In this document: one piece after another, positions 7,095 to 16,972 of the stretch
Layout of the letters: every line of letters starts with the position of its first letter
How positions within the stretch are numbered: the stretch's first letter is position 1
Assembly (NCBI GenBank): GCA_965233625.1
Contig: OZ247499.1
Coordinates: 1,798,001 to 1,862,000, forward strand
From: G965233625 sp965233625
GTDB lineage: Bacteria > Planctomycetota > Planctomycetia > Pirellulales > Pirellulaceae
DNA: 64,000 bases
Direction of reading: 5' to 3'
Notes under the pieces: generated by a model
What the model was told of the DNA's origin: nothing
Databases searched by the model: none
What the model saw: only the letters and a program-made list of their open reading frames with translations
Made by a program: the position numbers and the translations under genes

Positions 7095-8327
7095 TTAATC
7101 TTCACCGCCGAGCGTTACGGGCATGTTGACCCGTTGCTCGTCGCGGATGACGGTCAAGTTGACGCGATCGCCTGGCTTTTTGCTTTCCACAATCGTAAGC
7201 AATTCATCCGCCGTCTGCACCTCTTTGCCGTCGGCAGCCACAATCGTGTCCGCGAAGTTGCGGTCCACGCGGCGTTCTTCATAAAGAAACGGTCCGCGTT
7301 GCTTCTGCGAGCGGATGATGCGGAAGCCGCGTAGCCCCGCCTTCTCTGCCGGTCCGCCCGGACGTAGCGTGGCGATCACCAGGCCGTTGTCTGTCTGATA
7401 AACCTGCGAGATGCCCAGTGCGGGGCGAATCACACGACCATTCTGAATCAGTTGCGGAATCACGCGCGAAATGGTGCTGACAGGGATCGCAAAGCCAACA
7501 CCGCTGCTCTCGCCCGTCCGGCTGGCAATCGCGGTATTCATCCCGACCAGTTGTCCGCGCGAGTCAAGCAGCGGGCCGCCGCTGTTGCCACGGTTCAAAG
7601 CAGCGTCGATCTGGATGATGGATTTGATCGTGCGGTTATTGGCTGAAGGCAGTGAGCGGTTCAGGCTGGAAATAATGCCGACCGTCATGGTGCGTTCAAG
7701 GCCGAACGGATTGCCAATGGCGTAGATTTTCTGGCCCACCTTCAAACGGCTGGAATCGCCCAATGGCAGCGGGTACAGGCTTTCGGGCGGCGCCTGGATG
7801 CGGAGCACGGCGATATCGTTCTGCGGGTCCTGCCCCACCAGCGTCGCGTCGTAGGTTTCGCCATCATAAAGCGTTACGTGGATCTGCCGGGCGCCGTCGA
7901 TCACGTGATAATTGGTCAGGATGTGACCGGCCTGATCCAGCACGGAGCCAGAGCCGGAACCTTCCGTCGGTTCTTCCATCGCAAAGAACGAAGTGGCACG
8001 CGCCGATCGTGTGGTGATGTTCACGACACTTTTGTTCGATCGCTCGTACACAGATATGTTGATCTGCTCTTCGGCGGTAAACGTACTTTCCGCCGCAACC
8101 ACGGGCGGCAGCGGGCGGCTAGTAGGCACTTCGTAAACCGGCGTGCTGCCATAACTTCCTACGGAGCCACCATACGGCGGCGCGGGTTCCGCTGCGGGAA
8201 CAGGGGCCAATTCTGGTTCGCTGGCAAAAGAAAGTGGCTCGACGGCGCCCTGGCTGACAACCAAGGCGATGGCTCCGCCGAAGATGGCGGAAAGAGAACA
8301 CATCAGTAGGTATTTTTTCACTTTCAC
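7095..8327 (-). CDS. HtrA/Deg-type S1C serine protease with one PDZ domain
   Basis: 410 residues starting at GTG 8327, supported by a GAGGAG ribosome site a few bases upstream. N-terminal hydrophobic segment (residues 5-25, signal or anchor), then a Pro-rich linker. The trypsin-like domain carries the triad H141 (TNYHVIDG), D171 (QNDIAVLRI) and S249 (RGNSGGP). A single PDZ domain follows (about 300-400, ALGISQVYQTDNGLV... then ...PAEKAGLRGFRII). It is probably a periplasmic/secreted quality-control protease. It sits divergent from uvrA; the 5' leader of the two genes shares the roughly 300-base region. Confidence 0.92.
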   Translation of the reverse strand: MKVKKYLLMCSLSAIFGGAIALVVSQGAVEPLSFASEPELAPVPAAEPAPPYGGSVGSYGSTPVYEVPTSRPLPPVVAAESTFTAEEQINISVYERSNKSVVNITTRSARATSFFAMEEPTEGSGSGSVLDQAGHILTNYHVIDGARQIHVTLYDGETYDATLVGQDPQNDIAVLRIQAPPESLYPLPLGDSSRLKVGQKIYAIGNPFGLERTMTVGIISSLNRSLPSANNRTIKSIIQIDAALNRGNSGGPLLDSRGQLVGMNTAIASRTGESSGVGFAIPVSTISRVIPQLIQNGRVIRPALGISQVYQTDNGLVIATLRPGGPAEKAGLRGFRIIRSQKQRGPFLYEERRVDRNFADTIVAADGKEVQTADELLTIVESKKPGDRVNLTVIRDEQRVNMPVTLGGED

Positions 8328-8495
8328 GGCTCCTCAATGGATGACTGGGTGCTGTGGTTAGAAAACAAGGCGGCGTATTCTTCGCATTGTCGCCATTTGA
8401 TTCAAGAGATATTTGTTCCGCGGCAAAAGCGAATCCCACTGCGTTACTACGATTCCAAGGCGGTGGATGGTTCGCGGCTGTACCGTTGCCCGGTG

Positions 8496-8523
8496 TTGGC
8501 AGTCTAGGCGGCCAGCGTATAAT
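8496..8523 (+). promoter_or_regulatory. Sigma-70-type promoter for uvrA
   Basis: A -35-like TTGGCA (8496-8501) and a perfect -10 TATAAT (8518-8523) are separated by 16 bases. Transcription would begin near 8530 and read into uvrA at 8631, leaving a leader of about 100 bases. The -10 abuts a palindrome described separately. Confidence 0.65.
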
Positions 8524-8536
8524 GAACGCACGTTCA
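8523..8536 (+). promoter_or_regulatory. LexA-box-like palindrome TGAACGCACGTTCA overlapping the uvrA promoter
   Basis: The sequence is a perfect 14-base palindrome apart from its 4-base centre: TGAAC-GCAC-GTTCA. Its core GAAC-N4-GTTC is the Gram-positive-type SOS box (CGAAC-N4-GTTCG). It begins at the last base of the TATAAT -10 and covers the expected start site, a position suited to repression. Placement directly upstream of a nucleotide-excision-repair gene supports SOS control. lexA itself is not in the window, so the cognate repressor motif is unverified. Confidence 0.6.
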
Positions 8537-8630
8537 CGGACGACTTCCCTCCTTCCGGGTCAGTACGCGGCGCTTCCGCGACTTGACGGTGTTTGACGCC
8601 GCCCGGATCAACAAGCTGGATCGCCTTGTA

Positions 8631-11600
8631 ATGCCCGCTTCTGACATCGTTATTCGTGGCGCCCGCGAACATAATCTCCGCAACGTGGACGTCTCGCTGC
8701 CACGCGGCCAGTTGATCTGCCTGACGGGCGTCAGCGGCTCTGGCAAAAGCTCACTCGCCTTCGATACGCTTTATGCAGAAGGGCAGCGGCGGTATGTAGA
8801 AAGCCTGAGCAGCTTCGCCCGGCAATTCCTGGGACAGATGCCCAAGCCCGAAGTGGACTATATATCCGGGCTGAGTCCGTCGATTTCGATCTCGCAGAAA
8901 ACATCCGGCCGCAACCCGCGTTCGACCGTCGGCACGATTACCGAAATTTACGACTACCTGCGCGTTCTCTATGCCCGTGTTGGCCAGCGGTTCTGCCCCA
9001 ACTGCGACCGGGAAGTCACAGCGCAGACGCGGGAAGAAATCATCGCCCGCATCCTGCAGTTCCCCGAAGGCGCCCAGTTTACGATCCTTGCGCCGGTGGT
9101 CCGTGGCCAGAAGGGCGAACATCGCGATCTGTTTGAAGATCTGCTGAAGCAGGGATTCGCCCGGGCGCGTGTGGACGGCGAAATCCTGCGTCTTAATGGC
9201 GACATTCAGCTCGACCGCCAGATGCGGCATCACATTGAAGTGGTAGTCGACCGCCTGACCATCAAAAAAGGTCTGCGGCCGCGACTGGCTGAAGCCGTGG
9301 AACTGGCCATCCGCACCGGCGGCGGCAATATGATTGTGGCCGTCGATCCATCGGACGCGGACAGCGACCCGGCGCCGGCGCCGGAAGCATCGCAAGCGGA
9401 TGAAGCCGCTCCCAAGGGCAGAGGCAGGCGCCGTAGGGCGGCGAAGCAGAAAAACGCAGGCGACATGATTATGTCTGTCGATTACGCGTGCACGCATTGC
9501 GGCGTGAGTTTCGCCCCGCCGACGCCGCAACTGTTCAGCTTCAATAGTCCGCAGGGGATGTGCCTGGAGTGTGACGGCCTAGGGCAGTTGTATTCCTTCG
9601 CCCCGGAATTGCTGATCCCGGACGACAAGCTTTCCTTCAAAACCGGCGCCATTGAACTGCTGGGCAAATGGAAGGAACTGGGCCGCTGGAAACGTCATAT
9701 CTATAAAGGCGTGGCGGAAACCATCGAGCGGATTCATGAGCTAGAAGAAGGCGTGATGCTGGAGACGCCGTGGCGCGACCTGGATCCGTCCCTGCAGGAA
9801 ATCTGGCTGTGGGGCGCCGGCGAACAGCACATCACGTACACGTGGCGTGGCGGCGGCAAACCCCAGAAGTATGGCGGCACGTTTGAAGGTGTGATTCCCG
9901 CGCTGCTGGAGAAGTATCACAACAGCAGTAACATCCACGCGAAGCGGTACGAGAAGTATATGCGCACCATCGGGTGCCCGGAATGTGGCGGTGACCGGTT
10001 GAACCGGCAAGCACGCTCCGTACGGCTGACGACCAGCAGTGATGAGTTTGAGAACAACGCACTCTCGCTGCCACAGATCTGCAACCTGCCCGTTTCCGGC
10101 GCCGTCGAGTTTTTCAGCGGCCTGCAACTCGATACCACGCGGTCGCTCATTTCCGAAGAACTGCTGAAAGAGATCCGCGGGCGGCTGGGTTTTCTGATGA
10201 ATGTCGGGCTGGATTACCTGACGCTCGACCGCACGGCGCCAACGCTTTCGGGCGGCGAATCGCAGCGCATCCGCCTTGCCGGGCAGATCGGCTGCGGGCT
10301 AGTCGGCGTGCTTTATATCCTGGACGAACCCTCCATCGGCCTGCACCCTCGCGATAACGACCGGTTGCTGGATACGCTGGCCCGCCTCCGCGATATGGGC
10401 AATACGGTTGTGGTCGTCGAACACGACGAAGACACCATGCGGATGGCCGATCACATCATTGACTTCGGCCCCGGTCCGGGCGTGCGTGGCGGTGAGATCG
10501 TTGCTTCGGGTACGGCAAAAGAAGTGCTGCAAGAAGAACGCAGCGTGACCGGTGGTTATCTTGCCGGCCGGCTAAAAATCGAAGTGCCTGAGACCCGCCG
10601 CGAAGTGGGCGAGAACAAATTAAGTATTAAGGGAGCAACGCATAACAATCTAAAGAACGTCGATGTCGATTTCCCGCTCGGCGGTTTCATCTGCGTTACG
10701 GGTGTTTCCGGTAGCGGCAAAAGCTCACTGGTGAACGGCATCCTGGTCGAGGCTCTCCGCCGTGACCTGAACCGAGGCGATGGTGAACCGGGACCGCACA
10801 AATCCCTTGAAGGGCTGGAACATCTCGACAAACTGATCGCCATCGACCAGTCGCCCATCGGCCGCACACCACGATCGAATCCGGGCACCTACATCAAAGT
10901 CTTCGACGACATTCGCGCTCTGTTCACGCAGATGCCCGGTTCAAAAACCCGCGGTTATAAGCCTGGCCGGTTCAGCTTTAATGTGAAGGGCGGACGCTGC
11001 GAAGCGTGTGAGGGCAACGGTTCTAACCGGCTGGAAATGGATTTCCTGGCGGACGTGTGGGTCACCTGCCCGGTCTGCCAGGGCGACCGTTTCAACCGCG
11101 AAACTCTGCTGGTGCAGTTCAAAGACAAATCCATTTCAGACGTTCTGCAGATGGATGTGCAGGAAGCGCTGGAACTGTTTGAGAACAATCCCAAGATCAA
11201 GCACAAGCTGCAAACGCTGCATGATGTGGGCCTCGATTACGTGAAGATCGGCCAGCCTTCGCCCACACTCTCAGGTGGCGAAGCGCAGCGTGTGAAGCTC
11301 GCCCGAGAACTGGTGAAGAAGAGCACCGGCAAGACGCTATACCTGCTGGACGAGCCGACTACCGGTCTGCATTTCGCCGATATCAAGATGCTACTGGAAG
11401 TGCTCCACCGCTTCGTGGAGCAAGGCAACACCGTGCTGGTCGTTGAGCACAATCTGGATGTGATTAAGACGGCTGACTGGATCATTGACCTGGGTCCAGA
11501 AGGCGGCGCCGGCGGCGGAACGATTGTCGCCCAGGGCACACCGGAACAGGTTGCCGCCACACCCGGTTCGCACACCGGCCGCGCGCTGGCGGAAGTGCTT

Positions 11601-14600
11601 GACATGAAGCCCGTGGGAAAAAGCAAATCCACGGCCAAGCGGAACGGCAAACGGCAGGTGGTGAAAGAGGCCAAAAAGATCGTCGTCCAAGGCGCCCGGC
11701 AGCACAACCTGAAAGATGTAGACGCCGCCATCGCCCGCGAGAAAATGACCGTCTTCTGCGGCCCCAGCGGCAGCGGCAAAAGCTCTCTGGCAATGAATAC
11801 GATTTACGCCGAAGGCCAACGGCGGTATGTCGAAAGCCTTAGCTCGTACGCGCGGCAGTTTGTCAGCCAGATGCAGAAACCGCAGCTTGAGCACATTGAA
11901 GGACTCTCGCCCGCGATCGCCATCGAGCAGAAGAATCTGGGCAACACACCGCGTTCGACCGTGGGCACCGTGACGGAAATCTACGATTACTTCCGCATTC
12001 TGCTCTCGCGACTGGGCGAACCGTACTGCCCGACCTGCGATGTGCCTATCGGAATTCAGACAGCCGACCAGATCACTGACAAAGTGCTGTCACAACCCGA
12101 AGGCGCGCGGATGTACCTGCTGGCGCCGGTCGAGCTTGAAGTGGGCCGCAGTTACGCATCGTTGTGGGACGAACTTCGCGCCGGCGGTTATGCCCGCGTG
12201 CGGGTGGACGGGAAGACGTATTCGCTAGACGAAACGCCGGAGATTGACCGGCGACGTAAGCATCAGGTGGAAGTCGTGGTCGACCGCATCAAGGTCGATC
12301 CCGCCGCAAGATCGCGTATTGCAGGTAGTGTCGAAAACGCACTGGCGTTGGGCCGCGGCGTGCTGCTGACGGCAGTGGCCGATGATGACAAGCCGGAGCA
12401 CAAGTGGCCGGTGCATCGGCATAGTCAGCACTTGGCATGTGATGAATGCGGGTCGAGTTTCGAGCGGTTGTCGCCGCACAATTTTTCTTTCAACTCCTCG
12501 CTGGGCTGGTGCAACGCCTGCGAAGGGCTGGGTGTGCAACTGGGCGCCAACCCGGCCGCATTGATGCACGACGCGAAACTTTCGCTGCGGGACGGCGCCG
12601 TTTCCCTCTGGCCGGATGTGCGGCGCGACATTTCGCAGAAGATGCTTGAGGCAGTGCACGAAGCCACCGGGCTGCCGATCGACTCGCCCGTTGATGAATT
12701 CAACGCCCGCCAGCGCCGCATTCTGTTCTATGGCGCCGGCGAGCAGTGGCTGAAGGTTGAACATTCGCCTTCGTTCCATTTTCAGTTCAAAGGACTTTAC
12801 CCGGCCATTGAAGAAGCCTCCCGGCTATCGCCTTCACTTCGCACGCGACTGGAACACCTCATTGACGAAGTCGAATGCGGCGCGTGCGGCGGCAGCCGGT
12901 TGCGGCCCGACGCATCGGCCATGCGGTTTCAGGGGCTGACGATTGACGAACTCTGCCGCATGCCGCTGGGTTCGCTGCACGCAACCGTGAAGGGCTGGAA
13001 GCTGGCGAAACGGCATCAGCAGATTGCCGGCGAAGTGCTGCGAGAAGTAGTGAACCGGCTGCAGTTTCTAGTCGATGTCGGGCTGGATTATCTTTCGCTA
13101 TCACGCGGGGCGGCGACGCTTTCTAACGGCGAAGCGCAACGCATCCGCCTGGCGAGCCAGCTTGGCAGCGGATTGTGCGGCGTGCTGTATGTTCTGGACG
13201 AACCGACCATCGGGCTACATCCGCGCGACAATACGCGTCTGCTGAAGGCGCTGCATAAGCTCCGCGATCTAGGCAATACGCTGCTGGTCGTGGAGCACGA
13301 TCGCGAGGTGATTGAAGGCTCTGACTACATCGCAGACTTCGGCCCGGAAGCTGGCCGCAACGGCGGCAGGATTGTGGCCCACGGCACACCTAAGCAGGTC
13401 AGCCGGAAAAAGACTTCCGTTACCGGTCCTTATATCAGCGGCAAAAAAGCGATTCCCGTACCGACGAACCGCCGCATGAAGGGCGACGGGCATCCGAACT
13501 CGCACCTGGATTATCTGGAAGTCATCGGCGCCAGGCACAATAACCTGCGGGGGCTGGATGTGAAGATTCCGCTCGGCGTGTTCACAGCGATTACCGGACC
13601 CAGCGGCTGCGGTAAAAGTTCGCTGCTCAACGATGTACTCTACCGGTCTTTAGCCAGAACGCTGCACCGCGCGTCTGTTGCGCCGGGCGCCCATGACGAG
13701 ATCCGCGGCGTGCAGCACATCAACAAAGTGATTCAGGTCAATCAGCAGCCACTGGGCAATTCGCCTTCGTCCAATCCGGCGACCTACACTGGCGTCTTCG
13801 AGCTTATCAGGCAGTTGTATTCGCAGTTGCCCGATGCGAAGTTGCGTGGCTACACAACGCGGCGGTTCAGCTTCAACGCGGCCGGGGGAAGGTGCGAAGC
13901 TTGTGAAGGGCAGGGGCAGCAATGCATTGAAATGCACTTTCTGCCCGATGTGTGGGTCGAGTGCGAAACCTGCAAAGGCGCCCGCTACAACCCCGAAACG
14001 CTCAGCGTGCAATATCGCGGGCATTCAATCAGCGACGTATTGAACATGACGTGCGGCGACGCCGTGGAACTGTTCAAGAACATTCCGAAGATCCGCCGGA
14101 CGCTGCAAACGCTGTGCGACGTGGGGCTGAGTTACGTCACCCTGGGTCAGCCCGCGCCGACGCTCTCGGGCGGTGAAGCGCAACGCGTGAAACTGGCGGC
14201 TGAGCTTTCGCGCCCGGATACGGGCCGCACGCTTTATGTGCTGGACGAACCGACAACCGGTCTTCATTTTGATGACTTGAAGAAGCTGCTGGATGTGCTG
14301 CACCGGCTGGTGGACGCCGGTAATTCGGTCGTGGTCATTGAGCACAATCTGGATGTGATTAAGTCCGCCGACTGGATCATTGACATGGGGCCGGACGCTG
14401 GAGAGAAAGGCGGCCGCGTCGTGGTGGCAGGCACGCCGGAGGATGTCGTCGCCCATGTGCAGGCAACCCGCGCCGCCAGCAATGGTTCGGCGCCTCTGCG
14501 ATCGCACACGGGCGAAGCTCTGCTGCCCGTGGTTGAAGCAGGGCCGCACGAAGCACGCAAATCTTTTGACTTCGCGGCCGAAGAAAAAGACAACGCGGGC

Positions 14601-15554
14601 GACCTGGATATCAGTGAAGTCGGCCGCGACGCCAGCATGCCGTGGGAAGTCGATGGCCGTAAGTGGCACACGGCGCAGCGGGTCGGCCGCAATGGAGAGC
14701 CGGTCAACTGGGACGGGCATGTGCTGGATCAGGTCGTCGAACACATCGAACAATTCGATGGCTTCAGTGCAACGGACTGGGGCTCCCGCACGGTGGTTGA
14801 AATTGCCGCCGCACGCAAAACCGCGGGCTGGTTCTTTCACGCCATCACAGGCGAAGCGTGGCTATTGAAGATGAAATTCCGCGTCGCCAAGGGGACATTC
14901 GATCCCACGGAAATCATCACCGCCATCGGATTGCCAACACTCAATGAAATGGACGATCTGCCCATCTATGGCAATGAACAACGTGTACGATTCAAAACGC
15001 GGCAGAACTTCCAGGAAGTAGAAATCCGCGTCCATTCCTGGGAAGAGATCAACACTGAAGCGTTCTGGACGTTCCTGGAAACCGCGATCGATTCGTTCCT
15101 GGAAATGACACGCCGCGTTGAAGATGAACCAGAGAGTTTGCAGCCGTGGAAGGTTCTTGGCAGGGACTGGCACCTCTCGCGGCAGGGATTTCCGGCGCGG
15201 GGACGCGTTAAGTGGGAAGCCGGCATCCTGGAAGAACTGATCCAGTTGCTTGACGAAGCAGCGCCGCAGGGCGATTACTTCTGGAAGAACAAGCAGGTTG
15301 TCAATCTCACACGTAAGGGCGATGACAAGGTCTGGGCAAGTTTCACCACCAAGCGCCGCGACGCCGTGCAGTTAACCTTGACCGGCGCCAAAGACGCGCT
15401 GACGTTCGGCCAGGTAGCCGATCTTGGTTGCGACCGCGTGCTGGATGCGACGGACCCACAGCAGGACAGCATCCGCATCGATTTCCGCACGGTCGAAGAA
15501 GTTCAGAACCCGAAGCTGCTTTACATGTTGAAAGAACACGCCCGGAGGAAGTAA
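8631..15554 (+). CDS. uvrA: Giant tandem UvrA (two full UvrA copies) with duplicated C-terminal domain
   Basis: About 2307 residues from ATG 8631 (MPASDIVIRGAREHNLRNV, the usual UvrA N-terminus); a TTG at 8583 would add 16. UvrA is the damage-recognition ATPase of nucleotide excision repair. Copy 1 spans about 1-1010 and copy 2 about 1015-1930. Each has two ABC modules with P-loops (GVSGSGKSS, GVSGSGKSS; GPSGSGKSS, GPSGCGKSS), and the zinc-finger CxxC pairs are present in both. ABC signatures are LSGGE, LSGGE, LSNGE and LSGGE. Copy 1 has a basic/acidic insert (9350-9460). Residues from about 1940 to the end form a non-UvrA tail with two similar units, each opening with W-x-V-x-GR-x-WH. One chain would correspond to a covalent UvrA dimer. 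Confidence 0.95.
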   Translation: MPASDIVIRGAREHNLRNVDVSLPRGQLICLTGVSGSGKSSLAFDTLYAEGQRRYVESLSSFARQFLGQMPKPEVDYISGLSPSISISQKTSGRNPRSTVGTITEIYDYLRVLYARVGQRFCPNCDREVTAQTREEIIARILQFPEGAQFTILAPVVRGQKGEHRDLFEDLLKQGFARARVDGEILRLNGDIQLDRQMRHHIEVVVDRLTIKKGLRPRLAEAVELAIRTGGGNMIVAVDPSDADSDPAPAPEASQADEAAPKGRGRRRRAAKQKNAGDMIMSVDYACTHCGVSFAPPTPQLFSFNSPQGMCLECDGLGQLYSFAPELLIPDDKLSFKTGAIELLGKWKELGRWKRHIYKGVAETIERIHELEEGVMLETPWRDLDPSLQEIWLWGAGEQHITYTWRGGGKPQKYGGTFEGVIPALLEKYHNSSNIHAKRYEKYMRTIGCPECGGDRLNRQARSVRLTTSSDEFENNALSLPQICNLPVSGAVEFFSGLQLDTTRSLISEELLKEIRGRLGFLMNVGLDYLTLDRTAPTLSGGESQRIRLAGQIGCGLVGVLYILDEPSIGLHPRDNDRLLDTLARLRDMGNTVVVVEHDEDTMRMADHIIDFGPGPGVRGGEIVASGTAKEVLQEERSVTGGYLAGRLKIEVPETRREVGENKLSIKGATHNNLKNVDVDFPLGGFICVTGVSGSGKSSLVNGILVEALRRDLNRGDGEPGPHKSLEGLEHLDKLIAIDQSPIGRTPRSNPGTYIKVFDDIRALFTQMPGSKTRGYKPGRFSFNVKGGRCEACEGNGSNRLEMDFLADVWVTCPVCQGDRFNRETLLVQFKDKSISDVLQMDVQEALELFENNPKIKHKLQTLHDVGLDYVKIGQPSPTLSGGEAQRVKLARELVKKSTGKTLYLLDEPTTGLHFADIKMLLEVLHRFVEQGNTVLVVEHNLDVIKTADWIIDLGPEGGAGGGTIVAQGTPEQVAATPGSHTGRALAEVLDMKPVGKSKSTAKRNGKRQVVKEAKKIVVQGARQHNLKDVDAAIAREKMTVFCGPSGSGKSSLAMNTIYAEGQRRYVESLSSYARQFVSQMQKPQLEHIEGLSPAIAIEQKNLGNTPRSTVGTVTEIYDYFRILLSRLGEPYCPTCDVPIGIQTADQITDKVLSQPEGARMYLLAPVELEVGRSYASLWDELRAGGYARVRVDGKTYSLDETPEIDRRRKHQVEVVVDRIKVDPAARSRIAGSVENALALGRGVLLTAVADDDKPEHKWPVHRHSQHLACDECGSSFERLSPHNFSFNSSLGWCNACEGLGVQLGANPAALMHDAKLSLRDGAVSLWPDVRRDISQKMLEAVHEATGLPIDSPVDEFNARQRRILFYGAGEQWLKVEHSPSFHFQFKGLYPAIEEASRLSPSLRTRLEHLIDEVECGACGGSRLRPDASAMRFQGLTIDELCRMPLGSLHATVKGWKLAKRHQQIAGEVLREVVNRLQFLVDVGLDYLSLSRGAATLSNGEAQRIRLASQLGSGLCGVLYVLDEPTIGLHPRDNTRLLKALHKLRDLGNTLLVVEHDREVIEGSDYIADFGPEAGRNGGRIVAHGTPKQVSRKKTSVTGPYISGKKAIPVPTNRRMKGDGHPNSHLDYLEVIGARHNNLRGLDVKIPLGVFTAITGPSGCGKSSLLNDVLYRSLARTLHRASVAPGAHDEIRGVQHINKVIQVNQQPLGNSPSSNPATYTGVFELIRQLYSQLPDAKLRGYTTRRFSFNAAGGRCEACEGQGQQCIEMHFLPDVWVECETCKGARYNPETLSVQYRGHSISDVLNMTCGDAVELFKNIPKIRRTLQTLCDVGLSYVTLGQPAPTLSGGEAQRVKLAAELSRPDTGRTLYVLDEPTTGLHFDDLKKLLDVLHRLVDAGNSVVVIEHNLDVIKSADWIIDMGPDAGEKGGRVVVAGTPEDVVAHVQATRAASNGSAPLRSHTGEALLPVVEAGPHEARKSFDFAAEEKDNAGDLDISEVGRDASMPWEVDGRKWHTAQRVGRNGEPVNWDGHVLDQVVEHIEQFDGFSATDWGSRTVVEIAAARKTAGWFFHAITGEAWLLKMKFRVAKGTFDPTEIITAIGLPTLNEMDDLPIYGNEQRVRFKTRQNFQEVEIRVHSWEEINTEAFWTFLETAIDSFLEMTRRVEDEPESLQPWKVLGRDWHLSRQGFPARGRVKWEAGILEELIQLLDEAAPQGDYFWKNKQVVNLTRKGDDKVWASFTTKRRDAVQLTLTGAKDALTFGQVADLGCDRVLDATDPQQDSIRIDFRTVEEVQNPKLLYMLKEHARRK

Positions 15555-15565
15555 CGCCGCCGGCT

Positions 15566-15970
15566 TTAACTAGCGTCCGCTGCCGGTTGCGTGGCATGCC
15601 TGGCCAGCGAGTGTAGATTTTGTTGAATCAATTCGTACAACCGCAACCGTTCGTCACCTTGCTCAAAAGCTTGATGCCCTACGAGATAATCCCGTACTTC
15701 CGCATCGGAAACGCCTGCCCGACGAAGCAGCTTCCGCGCGTCGAACCAGGTGGGCAACCAGGTCATGATCTCTTTAAATCGCTCCACGCCTCCTACGCGG
15801 TCCATAAAGCAATCGTAATTCAGCAGGAAATAGACGCGGTCCTGAAACGGAGATCCAGGTTTCACCACGCCTTCGGTGTCAAAAACGTAGTGTCCAACCT
15901 CAGGCTCCCAGGGTAGACCTGCAGACTTCAGTTGGCGGGCAAGTTCGATTTCCTGTTCAGAGAATTCCAT
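15566..15970 (-). CDS. Conserved hypothetical protein
   Basis: 134 residues. ATG 15970 is chosen because AAGGAAG lies about 8 bases upstream; extending the frame to 16093 adds 41 residues that do not look like a gene start. The N-terminus FSEQEIELARQLKSAGLPWEPEVGHYVFDTEG and the segment RFKEIMTWLPTWFDARKLLRRAGV have the look of a small, soluble, mostly helical protein that recurs in planctomycetes. No catalytic motif, signal peptide or membrane segment is visible. It is convergent with uvrA, the two stops lying 11 bases apart. Function unknown. Confidence 0.75.
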   Translation of the reverse strand: MEFSEQEIELARQLKSAGLPWEPEVGHYVFDTEGVVKPGSPFQDRVYFLLNYDCFMDRVGGVERFKEIMTWLPTWFDARKLLRRAGVSDAEVRDYLVGHQAFEQGDERLRLYELIQQNLHSLARHATQPAADAS

Positions 15971-16161
15971 CGCCAGCTTCCTTAGGGCTAAATGTGCGTT
16001 ACGCTCGCACTTTAGCAATATGTGGTTGCGGGAGTAGGTCTGCGTTCCAGCAAACGGCAGACAGACTGGAAGGCTAAGTGCCTGACAAACCACGTTGAAT
16101 AGGGATTTAGGCAGCGTTATAAAACACGTGTGGTGAAGTTATTATTAAGTCTGGAAGACGT

Positions 16162-16854
16162 ATGGATCAGACATTGGCAGAGCGGTCCTACCAGAGTATC
16201 CGCCGGATGCTATCTGAAGGGGAACTTGCACCCGGACAGCGGTTAGTAAACCGCGTTCTGGCCAAGCAGATTGGGGTCAGCGTGATCCCCGTCCGTGAGG
16301 CGATCCACCGCCTTGCGAGCGAAGGTCTGGTGGACCACATTCCCGGCTCTGGCGCGTTTGTCCGCAACATCGACCCGCAGGAACTCGACAATCTCTACGT
16401 GCTTCGCGATGCACTGGAAACATGTGCGGCAGAACAAGCAGCCCGGTATATCACCGAGTATCAGCTGGAAGACCTGTCCGCCGTTTTACAGGAAGCGGAA
16501 GAAATCGCCGCGGCCATCGAAATCCGCCCTGCACAGCACGCCAATCAACGATTGATGCTGGCTTGGCTTGATACGGAGAAACGTTTCCACGGGCAACTGG
16601 TCGAAGCCGCACGCAATCCGCTGCTGTCGAAACTCATTCAAGAATATCGCGCCATTAGCCAGATTTTTGACGCCCAACGCAGTAATCCCAAGCTTCTTAC
16701 CTACGAAGTGGCCTGTAAAACCTGTGAAGGTAAGCAACTGCTGATTAATGCGTTGACCTGCCGTAATCCGGCAGAAGCGGCTTCCCTGATGAGCGCGCAG
16801 ATTCAGCGGGGCCGCAAAACGGTGTTGCAACATCTACGCGACAAACAGGCTTAA
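16162..16854 (+). CDS. GntR family transcriptional regulator (FadR/FCD subfamily)
   Basis: 230 residues. The N-terminal winged helix-turn-helix (about 8-75) reads SIRRMLSEGELAPGQRL...LAKQIGVSVIPVREAIHRLASEGLVDHIPGSGAFV, the standard GntR DNA-binding pattern. Residues 80-225 form an all-helical FCD ligand domain (LYVLRDALETCAAEQAARYI...). Ligands of this subfamily are usually small carboxylates or sugar acids; this one is unknown. The gene stands alone upstream of the SHD1 gene, so the target is not evident from neighbours. Confidence 0.92.
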   Translation: MDQTLAERSYQSIRRMLSEGELAPGQRLVNRVLAKQIGVSVIPVREAIHRLASEGLVDHIPGSGAFVRNIDPQELDNLYVLRDALETCAAEQAARYITEYQLEDLSAVLQEAEEIAAAIEIRPAQHANQRLMLAWLDTEKRFHGQLVEAARNPLLSKLIQEYRAISQIFDAQRSNPKLLTYEVACKTCEGKQLLINALTCRNPAEAASLMSAQIQRGRKTVLQHLRDKQA

Positions 16855-16972
16855 GTTCGCAGCAGAATCTATATGATCTCACATGACATTCGCACTGCGA
16901 CCGTGTTATGGTATGGGGATATTTCGGATTCAATCTATTCGACATTCTTATCAACCGGGCTTGGGTAGCATC

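Noticed and set aside
14025..14840. 271-codon open frame antisense to uvrA
   Set aside because: The plus strand encodes a clear UvrA module here; the antisense translation has no recognisable domain.
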